Source: Flaccisagitta enflata
Lineage: Eukaryota; Chaetognatha; Sagittoidea; Aphragmophora
Length of the DNA: 64,000 nt
NCBI GenBank assembly: GCA_965153355.1
Contig: OZ231128.1
Span: 10,788,001-10,852,000, forward strand
Reading direction: 5' to 3'
Part shown: positions 1 through 58,621 of the stretch, in pieces
Numbering within the stretch: the first letter of the stretch is position 1
How the letters are laid out: the number at the start of each line of letters is the position of its first letter
Translations under genes and position numbers: made by a program
Notes under the pieces: generated by a model
What the model saw: the letters and a program-made list of their open reading frames with translations, nothing else
Database searches by the model: none
Told to the model about the DNA's origin: nothing

Positions 1-46554
<46,554 letters not shown>

Positions 46555-46672
46555 TCGTATACAAGTGGTTGGATCGTGGGCAGAGGAAGAGAGGGAGTTA
46601 GTATGTTTGTTGTGACAAGTTGTTTTACGCGCGGGGTTGCTTACAAAAGTCTAAAAAAATGCTTGATTCAGT

Positions 46673-46678
46673 TGCTGC

Positions 46679-46774
<96 letters not shown>

Positions 46775-46776
46775 CG
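46673..46776. repeat. (GTT)n microsatellite
   Basis: Trinucleotide tract upstream of the possible E1 acceptor at 46651. Confidence 0.95.
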
Positions 46777-47098
46777 TTATCATTCAATTGAGATGATCAT
46801 GCATTGAGCTTTTCGCCTTGTTCTCTTTCCCAAGATCAGTCGATTTTGAACGGTGAATGTTTTTGCTCGCATTTCAACATTAATTTTTGGTCGTCGTTGT
46901 ACTATGGTACATGTCAGCGAGGAGTACGTTGTAAGGCCTGATATGAAAAGATGGCGCGACTCACGTGTGGGAGGGCAGTAAATAAGTGAGAAACCGTAAA
47001 TATATACTCAAGAACTACGATCGACGGACAGATGCGGGCGCCCACTGTCATGTTTGTAGCGAAACTTTTGAATAGAAAACGAACTTTGCAGGTTTAAA

Positions 47099-47247
47099 GA
47101 AACAAGGCCGGATACACGGCCAATACCAGTTGCGGACGGGTGGGCAGGGGCGGAAATGCGCGTTTTCACACTCGTGTTCACGGAAGGACGGACGGACGGA
47201 CGGACGGACAAAGGCTCTTATAGAGTTGCGTGTCCGCAACTAAAAAC
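47099..47247. repeat. Hairpin-ended short interspersed repeat, full length
   Basis: 5' ACAAGGCCGGATACACGGCC, core GTTGCGGACGGGTGGGCAGG, (GACG)n run, 3' AGTTGCGTGTCCGCAACTAAAAA. Confidence 0.88.
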
Positions 47248-47761
47248 CCAAATTTCAAAAAAACTATTATTCTAATCATTTAAATTTTTTCTCGTTTCGA
47301 AAAACCCCGCAGAGTACATGATCGTTGTTCTAAAGGCGAAATCCTGATTTTACATGGTAACTCCTAATCTTGTCGTTGTGGTGTCTTGAAACTAACAAGT
47401 CCGATCAGGCAAAGATGCGTCCTGATTATGTCACTGCGTTATGTAAATCAAGTGCTGCATATGTAGGTTACATGGAGAGACGGATGAATTAAAAGAGCCA
47501 GATTGCTTGAATTTTCGACACAAAAGTCAAAGGGGCCTCTCCTAACACGCCATAATGATCAATTGAATCGGAAAAGAATCTTGCCGTGGCCAAAAACAGC
47601 CGAGAAATGCGGTCCTCGCACAGGCGTAACAAACCAACGGACCAACAGACCAACGGGCAGACCCGGTTTGGCGCATCGAAAAAAACCCCGGAGAATTCAG
47701 TCATGATAAAAAAATAAATTCTGTGTTGAGATGATTGAAAAAATAAATACAGAGAGAGAAC

Positions 47762-47843
<82 letters not shown>

Positions 47844-48749
47844 AAGAGAGTGAGAAAAGTCATGAAGTTCGTGATCCAGTGTCATGAAAGGGAGTGAGGC
47901 TCTGGTGAAATCTTCGTCGCCTCCGAAAAACTGTTTTAGCGACTTGTGAGTTTTTTTTTTTTTTTTGTACTGAAGTCCGACGTCAACAAAGCCAAAGAAG
48001 GCAAAAGACGCATCCGAGAGGGATATGGCTTTAGTTACGTGAGGCGCGTCCATGGTAGGAGTTTTTTTTTTTTGGGGGGGGGGGGGAGTTAAGCACTGGG
48101 CAGGAGCAAGTCCGTGGAAATCAATAATCAAATGAATGAGAACAAGGCCAGGCCGGATACACGGCCAATAAGTACAGTTAAACCCCGCTTTAACGGATCC
48201 AAGAGTAACGGAAATCCGCCTTTAACAGATCTGAAAACTTGGTCAATTTCTTTTAATTTTTATATTGGCAAAAATGGAAATCCGCTTATAATGGATAAAG
48301 TTTGTTAGTTCCTTGACATCCATTACTGCGGGGTTTACCTGTAATTGCTCGTGGATGAGCAGGGGCGGTTATGCGACTGGGCAGGGACAGTAATGTAGCT
48401 GGGCAGAGGCAGTATGTGGGTGGGCAAGGCAGCATATGGGTGGGGAAATAGCATTTTTGCCGATTTGGTGGAGTACTGACAGATGGACAGACAGACAGAC
48501 ACACAGACCAAGGGACACACCCTCTCATAGAGTAGCTTAGCAAGCGACTAAAAACTAGCGACTCTCCGTCAAACCAAATTAGCGAGGGACAGAAGAAACG
48601 AAAAGGTTCAACGAGAGAAAACAAGGGCAACAAACAAAAGTAGCGCACCGATTTTCAGGTACAGTTGAACCCCATAATAACTGATGCCAAAGGACTAATA
48701 CATTTATCTGTTGCAGACAAATATTTTTCATGGCCAATCTATGAACAAG

Positions 48750-48988
48750 TGACACGGAGTCACAATATTGCTGCGGACGGGTGGGCAGGGGGATCCAACC
48801 CCCAACCCCCCTCCGGCACACTCGCACATACACAATACCAACTGCAACTGCAGCATCATAAATGCCCGTTTTCCATGTTTTCGACTCGAGCGTGACGACT
48901 CTAGCGTGACGACTCGAATGTGAGGGACGAACCAACAGACCATCGGACAGATAAAGCCTCTTACAGAGTTGCATGCCCGCAACTAAAA
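48750..48988. repeat. Hairpin-ended short interspersed repeat, GTGAC variant
   Basis: 5' ACAAGTGACACGGAGTCACA and 3' AGTTGCATGCCCGCAACTAAAAA. Confidence 0.85.
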
Positions 48989-49571
48989 ATGGTAATTAGT
49001 TGCGCGACTCTATAGGCTACCTTTTGGTTCTTCTGTCCATTTGCCACAAATAACTTTAAGGCATGTTTTATACTTTTGAACATAAGAGAATACACCAGTA
49101 GGAGGAGACTGCTAATTCAAGGGTCATTTTGAAAATTTCAGTCTGTCTGCCTATCTGTCTGCCTATCTGTCTGTCTTTCCGGCGTGCACGCGACTTAGGT
49201 TTAAAGAATGTTATACAAAATAACCAAAATTCAATACAAGTGGATCTTCATTACTTTTGGATTCGGTATATTGGGGTGTAACTGTTCATGATACTACTGT
49301 CTACTTTTTCAACTAGCTAGATTGGATTGGAATCCTAAGAATTTGACTAAATTACCCATTGAATACTTTTTTTTTCCGTGAGCCTGACGACGCACACCAA
49401 ACAGAAATAAATCTTAATTGAAACGTTGGAAAATTTATTTGGCCTGGAAATTAAGATATGTCAAGGTTTCTGCTGTGAACTCTGCGAGGGGCGAGGCGTA
49501 AGAGGCGCACTACAAATGGGGAGGAGTAAATAATCACATTTCAAGCTTCGATGAAACAGCAAAGAGAGAAA

Positions 49572-49840
49572 GGGCGTGTTTCTAGTGAGCGCCAAAAACG
49601 CGTTTGTTCCCGTGAAAAGCGATAACAGCATGAACACATATTCAAGAATTTCAACTATCCCGCGAGGGAGTGAGCGAAGTGAGTGAGCGAGCCCATGAAC
49701 GGAGTGAGCGAGCAAAGCGAGCGTAGCGAAGCGGAGCGCTGCAGAGCGAGTGATCGGAGTGAGCGGTGCGAGCGAACGAACGTAGCGAGCGACCGAGTGG
49801 CCTGTTCAAAATGCGTTTGTCTGTGACTAGAAACACCCCC
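49572..49840. mobile_element. GGGCGTGTTTCTAG MITE
   Basis: The ends are GGGCGTGTTTCTAGTG and ACTAGAAACACCCCC. CAAAGAGAGA lies within 3 nt of both ends and suggests a target duplication. The interior is GAGCGAGCAAAGCGAGCG-rich. Confidence 0.88.
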
Positions 49841-50080
49841 AAAGAGAGATTTGTTTTATCAACCTCAGATTACAGATTTCAAAAATGCTCCCGGAGTAGG
49901 GTTAGATTTTAACGGAGAGGTCATAGACTGATATGACGAGGCCAATTGGCATAATTCCCGTGCCATGGAGATGAGCAATGGGCAGGGGTAGTTAGTCAAG
50001 ATCTAGGACGGTCTGACGCAACAAACCTAAGGTCTGGAAACTATTTGATCATATATATAAAACAAATATTGGTGTGTTTT

Positions 50081-50312
50081 TTAGTTGCGGAGAGGCAACT
50101 CTATATAAGAGGCTTTGTCTGTTGGTCCGTTGGTCAGTTGGTCCATCCGTGGTGATCTAGTTGAAAAGTCCCAAAACGCGCATTTTTGATGCTGCCATTG
50201 TAGTTTTCTGTGTGCGTGAGTGTGTGTGTGGAGTGGGCGAGGGTGTGATTGGGGGTTGTTCCTGACCCTGCCAAACCGTCAGCAACGATATTGTGACCCC
50301 GCGTCACTTGTC
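50081..50312. repeat. Hairpin-ended short interspersed repeat
   Basis: TTTTTAGTTGCGGAGAGGCAACT at one end and GTGACCCCGCGTCACTTGT at the other. Confidence 0.82.
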
Positions 50313-50785
50313 CTACGTTGCCCCAATAGCCCATTATAAGCCCAAATTCCCAATGCGTGGTGATATTTTGATAAATTTCGCATATCTCGCCAGGTTATTT
50401 TCTTTTCTCGATTTTTTTTAATTTCACGTTTGAACGTTCATTGAAATCGGTGGTTTTGATTCTGTTTTTTTTTTCCTTTTTACGGAATTGATTTGATTGA
50501 ATTGGTCTCTTGAGGGCAGTTGAGGGCGTTGGCAAACCAATGTTCTCGGAAACATCGGAACATCAGCAAAATTTGTAGGTCAAAAGATCTTACGAGAAGC
50601 AAACATACGAAAAGGCAACTAAAATCATGGGAGAATGAATGAGAGAGCCTGTGATCGAGAGTGAGAGAATTAAAGAGGTGTAGCTAAGTGGTTTTTCGGT
50701 GTATAACGTATTAGAAGGAAGAAAAAAAAGATGTAGGGAAAAAAGAAATGATTCGAGAGAGAAGCTAGAAGATAGAACGGCGTGA

Positions 50786-50787
<2 letters not shown>

Positions 50788-50879
<92 letters not shown>

Positions 50880-50934
50880 AGAAAGAGAAGATGTGAGGAG
50901 AGAAAACGCCACGTTCTTCCCCAGAGAATGGGAA

Positions 50935-51030
<96 letters not shown>
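50788..51030. repeat. Two (GA)n microsatellites
   Basis: GA tracts at 50790-50876 and 50938-51029, separated by ~60 bp. Confidence 0.95.
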
Positions 51031-51032
<2 letters not shown>

Positions 51033-51527
51033 AGGTTCCGGTGAATCGAGATTACGTCAATTTTAGTCAAAAGAAGGTTACAGACAGACTTTACAACTTT
51101 GAATGAGGAAAAAACCTAGAAGAACCAATTGAATTTGAGGGGTTTTCTGAGCAGAGATCAATGCGAATAATGAGGCAGCGTATATATGACAGTAACAGTC
51201 GCATTTTGTGTTACAGTCCAACACGCGTTGTATAGGTGTAGTATTTTTACATGGGCATTGGTTATTCAGAGATACGTGCATGTGAAACTGTGTATATGCT
51301 ATGTGGGGTAAATAGAATGCTACGTATAGAACATCTGAATCGCAAATTCCTTCCTAACCATCTATAGAAAAAGCAGCACAACAAAAATGCGAGTAGATAA
51401 CTTGTATCTACGTTGTTCTCTTCTTAGAGAGAATGCTTTAAAAAATCACCAATTACATCGCTGATATTATTCAAAATCCCTTTTATCATACACTCTGTCA
51501 AAATTCCCATTCACTGTGTACCCATTG

Positions 51528-51867
51528 TTAAGCCAATCCCAATTGCTTCAACTTGATTTCGATTTTCTCCTTTAATTTCTTCTTTTCTTCGGGACCTAAA
51601 AAGGTGGCGCCGGCGGCGTTTCTGACGCCGGTGACCAAACCTTCCACGCCTAAACCCATTTTGTCGGCGACGCATCGATATTCGTGGACGAGATCTACGC
51701 CACAAACGGTTGGATCGTCCGTGTTGACGCTGAAATTGGCGCCGTCGCGAGCGAAGATCGTCAGAGGATGCGACTTCCATCCGACTTCCGGTTTCAACGT
51801 CACGGCGCCCGTTTGCAAAGACGAAATTGGACAAATCTCCAAATGAATACGTTTGTCTTTGATCATT
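51528..51867 (-). CDS. ADA: ADA coding exon 4 with stop
   Basis: The acceptor is tttcaaacag|A, phase 2. It encodes IHLEICPISS and the catalytic SVNTDDP, then a charged C-terminal helix (a KKKLKEKIEIK stretch) and a TAA stop at 51528-51530. The length and the end agree with other ADA proteins. Confidence 0.94.
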
Positions 51868-54800
51868 CTGTTTGAAATAAAGAGTGCTGCTGTGAAATCA
51901 AATGTGCAGATAAGTATCAAGTAGGCAGTCCGTGATCAAACTGTTTGAAATAAAGTGTGCAGTCACTGTATAGTGCTAGAGGCAGAGGGTGGATTTTCTC
52001 TTGACTCAGGGTCAACATGATTCTTTTGTAGCCGTCTTATGTTCTATGTTGTAGAGATAATCTGAGGTGTGTGCGTGCGTATGTGCGCAGTGGTCAAGTT
52101 GGGTAGGCGGGATTACACTTAATCCAGGGCTTCCAATAATAATACATGAGTAAAAAAAAAAGTTGAATAAAAGAGAATAATCATAAGTTCAAAGAGCGAT
52201 GAGCCACCGGTAAGGATATCGGCAAAACGAGCTCTCTTTCTCTCTCACACGAGCTCTCTTTCTCTCTCTCACACAAACACACATACGTGTAAATATCGGC
52301 CGAATCCAGACAATGATAGCAATGTCCGATTCTTTCGGCGTGGAGTATCTCAACTGCCTCCCACGCATTCCAAGCTGGACCTGCCTCAGCCGCGTGGACT
52401 GTACGATGGACTCCATTGTCAAAGGCCTTCTGGAAAGCGGCTACTTGAGCCGGTTCGTCGGGATGCTCGGCGTTGGTACGAGATTCATCACCAGCCAAAT
52501 CGATGCCAACAACACCTTTTTATACAAGATTTATGGGTTATAGCTATAACTTATATATACAGTATGATTGTTTTCGTTTGTAACATTTCATGACGACGCA
52601 ATTTCAAAAGTAATAAAAATAATTGAATTCTGAAAAAAATTCTTTAAAGACTATGAAAATACATTTTATAATATATCAATCCAAGGACTACTTAAAAAAA
52701 TCTGATTCTCTCATGAAGAAATGAACTACAGGACCAATTTGACAAATTGTCAAATTGAAAAATCTGGGAAAATTTAATAGATGGACTGTTTACCTTAAAA
52801 TTGTTCTCATTTCTAAACGGTTTGAGCTACAGATGCCAGATTGTTCTCAAATTAAAGATAATTTGATTTAGTTTTAAGGTTTTCTGAAAAGTAAGCACTG
52901 ATTTGATGTTTTGAATACAATTTATTAACTATAGGCAGGTATTTTTGATAAGTTTTTAAAAATGATCCTATTTCTTTTACGTTTTTTTTTATACGTGTTT
53001 CCAAAACGGTTTCTTTCTTTTTAATTTATAAAACTACTTCAAATTATCTTTCATTTGAGACCAACCGGGTATCTGTACATAAAATAATTTAGAAATAAGA
53101 GCAATCCAAAGAAAAACAGTTCATCTCAAAACATGAAAAACAATTTATTTCAGCCAAGTATGCCTTACAACTAATAGTATGAAATATGGATCAAATTTTT
53201 GTTGAAAAATCTTGGGAGTTTAATATCATAAAATGTATTTTCAATATCTTTCACTATCTTTTTTCAAAATATGATTATCTCTACAACTTTTCAAATTATG
53301 TTGTCATGAAATGTTACAAACGAAAACAATCATACTGTAAGTTAGAAATGAGCGAGAAAACCGGTTTATGCATATATATTGAACTCTTTAACAAGAAAAA
53401 AAAATTCATCCAGATTCATGTCTTTCTGTCATTCTTATTCATGTCTTTACGTTTTTCTGATTCGGATTGAAAGACGGATGGACAAAGCCTCTTATAGAGA
53501 TGCGTGTCTGTTACAAAAATTTAAACTTACCTTTATCTTTGTATTTGACGCACAAATCCGCGACGAGATTCGAGTCTTGAGCCATGTGCCGCATGCAGCA
53601 AAGGATGCTGCGGATGTCGACGCCGAAGTCGTGCTTCCCTCTTTCAAAGCCGCGATTAACGGCCTTGACGACGTCTTCCGCCGTCACTCCATTCGGCAAG
53701 TCGACGAGCAGCTGCGGGGCGTAACGAGCTTCAGCGTACACAACGCCCTCAATGGATTTGTCCTCGACGAAGTCGTAGGCAACTTGTTCGATGCCTGATT
53801 ATCATCAATATTTTTACTTATATATCATCATCAGGCCTTTTTTTAGAGCGAGCCCGCGAGCCCGTGGCTCTCTATTTTGCAGTCGGGCTCTCTGGTTTTG
53901 CTGGCTCTGAGCCCAGCTGGCTCTCTCAAAATTGAAACCATTTTTCAACTCAAATCGATTGGAAGATTTTTGTAACATCATGAGAAGCAAACCCAATTCA
54001 CAAGTTATGAGTGACTAAAATGAACTTCTACTATAGTCACCTTGTCAAATGTAGAATTGATCAACAAGTAAAGCATCTCCTTTTTCATGTAATATTGTTA
54101 TTATGTTTATGGTTTAAAAAAAAAGGTTAGCATGTGATGATTTTTGCTTTCTTTAAAACCTATTTATTTCTATAATGAGAGAAAGAAAAAATTACCATTG
54201 AAAGATAAGTGTCATGAAGCTTTCACATTTTTAAAAAATGGAGCAAAATTTGCACGTTGTTGGGTGGTCTGTCCATCTGTTGGTATGTCCGTTGGTTGGT
54301 TGGTCCATTCATTAGTTCATCTGTTGCTCTGTTGATCGGTGACATTGTTTTTTTTTTTGTGTGCACATTTACAGGAGATTTTAATGTCACTTCTCATGCC
54401 CAAATGTTTTCTAGCAAATCTCCTCACTACCCCTGCCCGCCCACACACAATTTGTGTAGCCTTCCATCCAGCATTGTTTTTTTGCCGGGCTCACTGTTTT
54501 TCCGTCGGGCTCTGTAAAATTGTGAGGAGAGAGCCCGGTTGGCTCTCCCAAAAAATTCACTAAAAAAAGGCCTGATCATCATCAATATTTCTATTCATTT
54601 ATTCATTCATTTATCTATTTTTTAAGAGGACATCAATGAATTGTTACCGTTACGCCAGAGCATGATAACGTTGGCACAGAAAAATTTCAGCAGCTCTGTA
54701 CACTATAAAAAAATAATCACAAAATCATAACATCAAAAACAACATAAGCAATATTAACAACCATAACAAAATAATAAAAACAACAATAACAACAACAACA

Positions 54801-55458
54801 ACAACAACTACAACAATATCAGCTACAAAAACGACAACGACCAAATTTTTAGTTGCGGACACGCAACTCTATAAGAGGCTTTGTCCGTCCGTCCGTCGGT
54901 CCGTCGGTCCGTCGGTCCGTCGGTCCGTGGTCATCGAGTTGAAAAGTGGGAAAACGAGCGTTTTTGATACTTTTTTTGTATGTTTGAGTATCGGAGATGG
55001 GTATGGGTGTGGATAGGGGTTGGATGCCCCTGCCCACCCGTCCGCAACGATATTGTGACCCCGCGTCACTTGTTTCAACAAAAACAAGATTGGGTGAAAA
55101 AAAAGTAAAAAAAAGCAACAACAACAACTAGCGGCGTGCAACAACCACAACAATAACTAAACAGACAAAAAGAATTTGTCAAAAACTTACCTTCCAAGCT
55201 TCCGGCTACAATGGGGCACATGATGGCGAACTTTTCCAAAAATTCTGGCAACGTGGCGCCTTCCCGGCAAATGCAGGCTTTCCGGAAGGACTCTTCATCC
55301 GGAAACTCGACATTCATGCCGCGCTTCTTGGCCAAAGCCCACAGAGTCGACGGGCGCATGGCGCCATCCAAGTGGACGTGTAGTTCCACTTTGGGCATCT
55401 TTGCAATGACGTCGACGGCGGGAGCGGAAGGAGGAGGAGGATGAGGATGAGACGCCAT
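51528..55458 (-). CDS. ADA: Adenosine deaminase, complete, four coding exons
   Basis: This gene encodes the purine-salvage enzyme that deaminates adenosine and deoxyadenosine to inosine and deoxyinosine. The coding exons are 55191-55458, 53531-53794, 52287-52515 and 51528-51867. Phases 1, 1 and 2 match at every junction, giving 1101 nt and 366 residues; human ADA has 363. Seen in the translation: the zinc motif KVELHVHLDG, the catalytic HAAE (His and Glu of the family HAGE), GHCYH, and the paired aspartates in SVNTDDP. All zinc ligands and catalytic residues of the family are therefore present. There is no signal peptide or ADGF-type N-terminal extension, so this is the cytosolic ADA type and not the secreted CECR1/ADGF type. 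The start was chosen at 55458 (AAAATGG context); an in-frame ATG at 55512 would add 18 residues. The introns carry MITEs. Vinculin lies downstream on the same strand. Homology is from memory of the family; the exon borders are read directly. Confidence 0.95.
52287..52515 (-). CDS. ADA: ADA coding exon 3
   Basis: The acceptor is tataaaaag|GT and the donor is TTTACAC|gtatgt, phase 1 in and 2 out. It contains GIDLAGDE, the catalytic HRTVHAAEAG and the zinc-ligand segment RIGHCYHCLD. The donor is followed within 20 nt by TG- and GA-rich sequence. Confidence 0.94.
52558..53339. mobile_element. Palindromic TA-target MITE in ADA intron 2
   Basis: The ends are TACAGTATGATTGTTTTCG and CGAAAACAATCATACTGTA. 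The arms match through AACATTTCATGACGAC, CAAACGGTTT-like and TTATCTTTCATTTGAGACC blocks. 782 bp, non-coding. Confidence 0.9.
53531..53794 (-). CDS. ADA: ADA coding exon 2
   Basis: The acceptor is gataatcag|GC and the donor is GATAAAG|gtaagt, phase 1 in and 1 out. It encodes the barrel strands around EGVVYAEARYAPQLL and the SILCCMRHM segment, both typical of ADA. No frame disruption is seen. Confidence 0.94.
53832..54574. mobile_element. hAT-type element in ADA intron 1 with perfect 8-bp duplication
   Basis: The ends are CAGGCCTTTTTTTAG and CTAAAAAAAGGCCTG. ATCATCAT flanks both sides (53824-53831 and 54575-54582). Subterminal GAGCCCG/CGGGCTC motifs occur at both ends. A degenerate hairpin-family repeat (54257-54480) is nested inside. 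No transposase. Confidence 0.9.
54847..55075. repeat. Hairpin-ended short interspersed repeat in ADA intron 1
   Basis: TTTTTAGTTGCGGACACGCAACT, CCGTCGGTCCGTCGGTCCG run, then GTCCGCAACGATATTGTGACC and GCGTCACTTGT. Confidence 0.88.
55191..55458 (-). CDS. ADA: ADA coding exon 1
   Basis: Encodes residues 1-89. It begins with a Pro-rich leader, MASHPHPPPP, followed by the first beta strand and the HVHLDG zinc-binding motif. It ends GGAAGCTTGGAAG|gtaagt, a consensus donor in phase 1. The in-frame upstream ATG at 55512 is an alternative start. Confidence 0.93.
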
Positions 55459-55512
55459 TTTCTTTTCTTTTGACGTTATTTGGCCTTTTTTGTGCGTCGC
55501 TTTTGCGTTCAT

Positions 55513-56510
55513 GAAAGCAACACAAAAATAATTAGAAAAATATTACGAAGATAATTGCTATTAGCCGATTTCGAAATTTGCTGAAATACTAATGGCAATG
55601 GCCGGAGACTCTGAGCTCTGAAGTAGGTAGTAGCAGATGAATAGGTAGAATATGCATAGAATTAGAGACAGACACAGAAATCGGTACAAAACGAGTCTTC
55701 AAACATCCAATTCTTAGAGGCCTTTCAGAGCCAAATGACTGAATTCAATATTGGTCAGTATGAATATTTTTACTAATACATTTTCACAGTTCGGATGATT
55801 CAGTCTGAAGAAGAAGATCGGATATCAAAATCAGAAATCTGATCATGAGTTTGAAACAGATGAAGGGAGAGATAAAAGCGTTCTACAAAACACAAACAGA
55901 AAACATACGCACAGATAGATGTACATACATACGTATGAAAAGAAACAAGGTACACTCGGATTTGATTTTTACTGTTGTACAACAGTACCTCAATGTGCGA
56001 TTGATTAAGAAAATGAAAAAAAAAGATGCTTACCAAATGTTGGGCGGAAAAGCCTGAAAATGTAGAGAAGATTTTTCGAGCGTCCGAGTCCGAGGTGAGA
56101 TTTAAACAGAAGAGATTGTGAGATCCAAGATTACACAGAGAGATAAAAAAAAAAATAAAAAAATAAACCCAAGAAGAGATAGAGAAAGAGAAGATAAGTC
56201 CGAATGATTATAAATCGAAAGGAAAGGGAGCAAATAGCTGGTGGTTGCATGTATATTACATAGTATATATGCAATAATCTTTATCCGTGTTGCGCGGGCA
56301 ACACCTCCCGTGGATCTATTGGAAACGCGCGCGCCCAAAAACAAGTACCTCGGGGCTGCAACGAGGCGTCTACCTCTTGTAAGAAAATTTAGTAACTTGT
56401 CTGTATCGTGTGCTAATTAGCGGCGCGGGCGCCTCTGAAATTAAAAAAAAAAGATGTTGTCATTTTACCCTCTAAATAGCGCCCCTTTTAATTTGTGAGC
56501 ATTCTTTTCT
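55513..56510. other. Sequence upstream of ADA
   Basis: Expected ADA promoter and 5' UTR region. No TATA box or other element can be assigned with confidence. A GC-rich patch with ACGCGCGCGCCC lies near 56325-56345. No gene. Confidence 0.4.
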
Positions 56511-56512
56511 TA

Positions 56513-57755
56513 TGACCAAAAACAGGTCGCCTAAGGGCAATATGTGGTCAGCGATACCCGTTGCCCTGCTTTGTTTGATTGTCAATTACAGTGAGAGGAA
56601 GCAGGGCAGCGGCCCCAAGGAGACGAAGTCCTGTAGAACACAGGGGGACTTTCATTTGTTCGTCCATCCGTCCTTTGCGAGGACTAAGAGGGCAGATTTG
56701 AAGCTTTAGAGCAGATTATAGGTCTAGGGGCTGAATTGATGGTGGAGAAGTCAGATTTGAGGCCTGAGAGGGCAAATTTGAAGGCTGAGATGACAGATTT
56801 TAGATTTGTAAGGAAGTTTCAAATTCAAGGCCTGAGAGGGCAGATTTCAGGCCTGAGAGGGTAGATTTCAGGCCTGAGAGAGTAGAATTCAGGCCTGAGA
56901 GAGTAGATTTCCAGCCTGAGAGGGTAGATTTTAGGCCTGAGAGGGCCTTGAGGAGATGGATTGACAAACAATAGTCGCAAAAGCGTCAGATGGTCAGCGG
57001 TACCCGTTGCCCCTATGTGAGTGTATATGGGTGTGTGGTGGTAAGAGGGGCAGCGGCCCCGAAGGGACCGATGACCTATGCTGTTTTTATTTGAGCTTCA
57101 AAGCTGGAATTAGGGCATGGAGGTTGGGATTTAGGCCTTGAGACCAGAATTTGGGCCTTGAGACCAGGATTTGGGCCTCAAAACCAGGAATTGGGCCTTG
57201 AGGCTGGGATTTGAGCCACGAGGCTGGGATTTGAACCTCGAGGCTGGGATTTGAGCCTGGGGACTGGGATTTGAGCCTTGAGACTGGGATTTGAGCTAGG
57301 CTGGGGTTTGAGCCTTGAGGCTAGGATTTGAGCCTTGAGGCTGAGATTTGAGCCTTGAGGCTGAGATTTGAGCCTCCACACTGGGATTTGAGCCTCCAGG
57401 CTGGGAATAGAGCCTCCAGGCTGGGATTTGAGCATCAAGGCTGGGATTTGAGCTTCCAGACTAGAATTTGGGCCTCTAAACTAGGGTTTGGGCCTCAAGG
57501 GGGGGGACGGAGAAGGAGAAGGAGGAGGAGAAGAAGAAGGAGAAATTACCCCTATGTGTGAAAGCATAGGTCATCGGCCCCTTTGGGGCCGCTGCCCAAA
57601 AAACAGGCGACTAAAAGTCCCTCTGTGTTTTACAGGACTTTGTCCCCTTTGAGGCCGCTGCCCTGTTTTCTCTCACTCCTATTCACAACCATGCAAAGCA
57701 GGGCAACAGGTATCGCTGACCACATATTGCCCTTGGGCGACCTGTTTTTTGGTCG
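56513..57755. mobile_element. TIR element with internal minisatellites
   Basis: GACCAAAAACAGGTCGCC at the left is mirrored by GGGCGACCTGTTTTTTGGTC at the right. The left arm GCAGGGCAGCGGCCCCAAGG and CCTGTAGAACACAGGGGG are also mirrored. The interior has GGCCTGAGAGGGTAGATTTCA repeats (56750-56945) and GAGCCTTGAGGCTGGGATTT repeats (57110-57490). No transposase. Confidence 0.85.
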
Positions 57756-57837
57756 GTTGATTGTCTGTCCACAACATTTCAGTTAGCCTTAAAATAAATT
57801 TGGACATATCGTGCGTCACAGCTAGGGCCAAGGCATC

Positions 57838-58621
57838 TACAGTATGATTGTTTTCGTTTGTAACATTTCATGACGACATAACTTTTAAAGTTGTAGAGAT
57901 AATCATATTCTGAAAAAAGATAGTGAAAGATATTGAAAATACATTTTATAGTATTAAAATCCTAAATCTTTTTAACAAAATTTGGATCCAGATTTCTTAC
58001 TATTTGTTGTAAGTCATATTTGGTTAAAATGAACTGTTTTTCATGTCTTGAGATAAACTGTTTTTCTTTGTATCGCTCTTATTTCTAAACGATTTGACCT
58101 ACAAATACCAGGTTGGTCTCAAATGAAAGATAATTTGAAGTAGTTTTAGAAAATAAAAAGAAAGAAACCTGTTTGGAAACACATATCATACAAAACATGA
58201 AAGAAATGAGATCATTTTTAGAAATTTAACAAAAGTATGTGCCTATAGTTAATAAATTGTATTCAAAACATCAAATCAGTGCTTACTCATCAGAAAACCT
58301 TAAAACTAGATCAAATTATCTTTCATTTGAGACCAATCTGGCATCTGTAGCTCAAACCGTTTAGAAATGAGAACAATTTAAAGGTAAACAGTCCATCTGT
58401 TAAATTTTCTCAAATTTTTCAATTTTACAACTTGTCAAGTTGGTCCTGTAGTTCATTTTTTTCACAAGAGAATCAGATTTTTCTAAATAGATCCTTTGAT
58501 CGATATGTTATAAAATGTATTTTCATAGTCTTTTAGGAACTTTTTTCAAAATTCAATTATTCCAATTACTTTAAGAATCATGTCGTCATGAAATGTTACA
58601 AACGAAAACAATCATACTGTA
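57838..58621. mobile_element. Palindromic TA-target MITE, second copy
   Basis: Same ends and arms as 52558-53339; 784 bp. Flanked by TA. Confidence 0.92.

Larger units (their letters stand above)
46800..51527. other. Region between VCL E1 and ADA
   Basis: No vinculin head exon is recognised. It holds hairpin-family repeats (47099-47247, about 48142-48556, 48750-48988, 50081-50312), a MITE (49572-49840) and (GA)n tracts (47750-47850, 50790-50876, 50938-51029). A minus-strand frame at 47850-48060 (MDAPHVTKAISLSDASF, then FFGGDEDFTRASLPF) looks protein-like but matches no family I recognise. Confidence 0.55.

Noticed and set aside
53186-53470. + strand frames inside 52558-53339 and similar palindromes
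   Set aside because: They lie in palindromic MITE arms, with no transposase motif.
55191-55458. Secreted ADGF/CECR1-type deaminase
   Set aside because: No signal peptide or PRB domain; length and motifs are those of classical cytosolic ADA.
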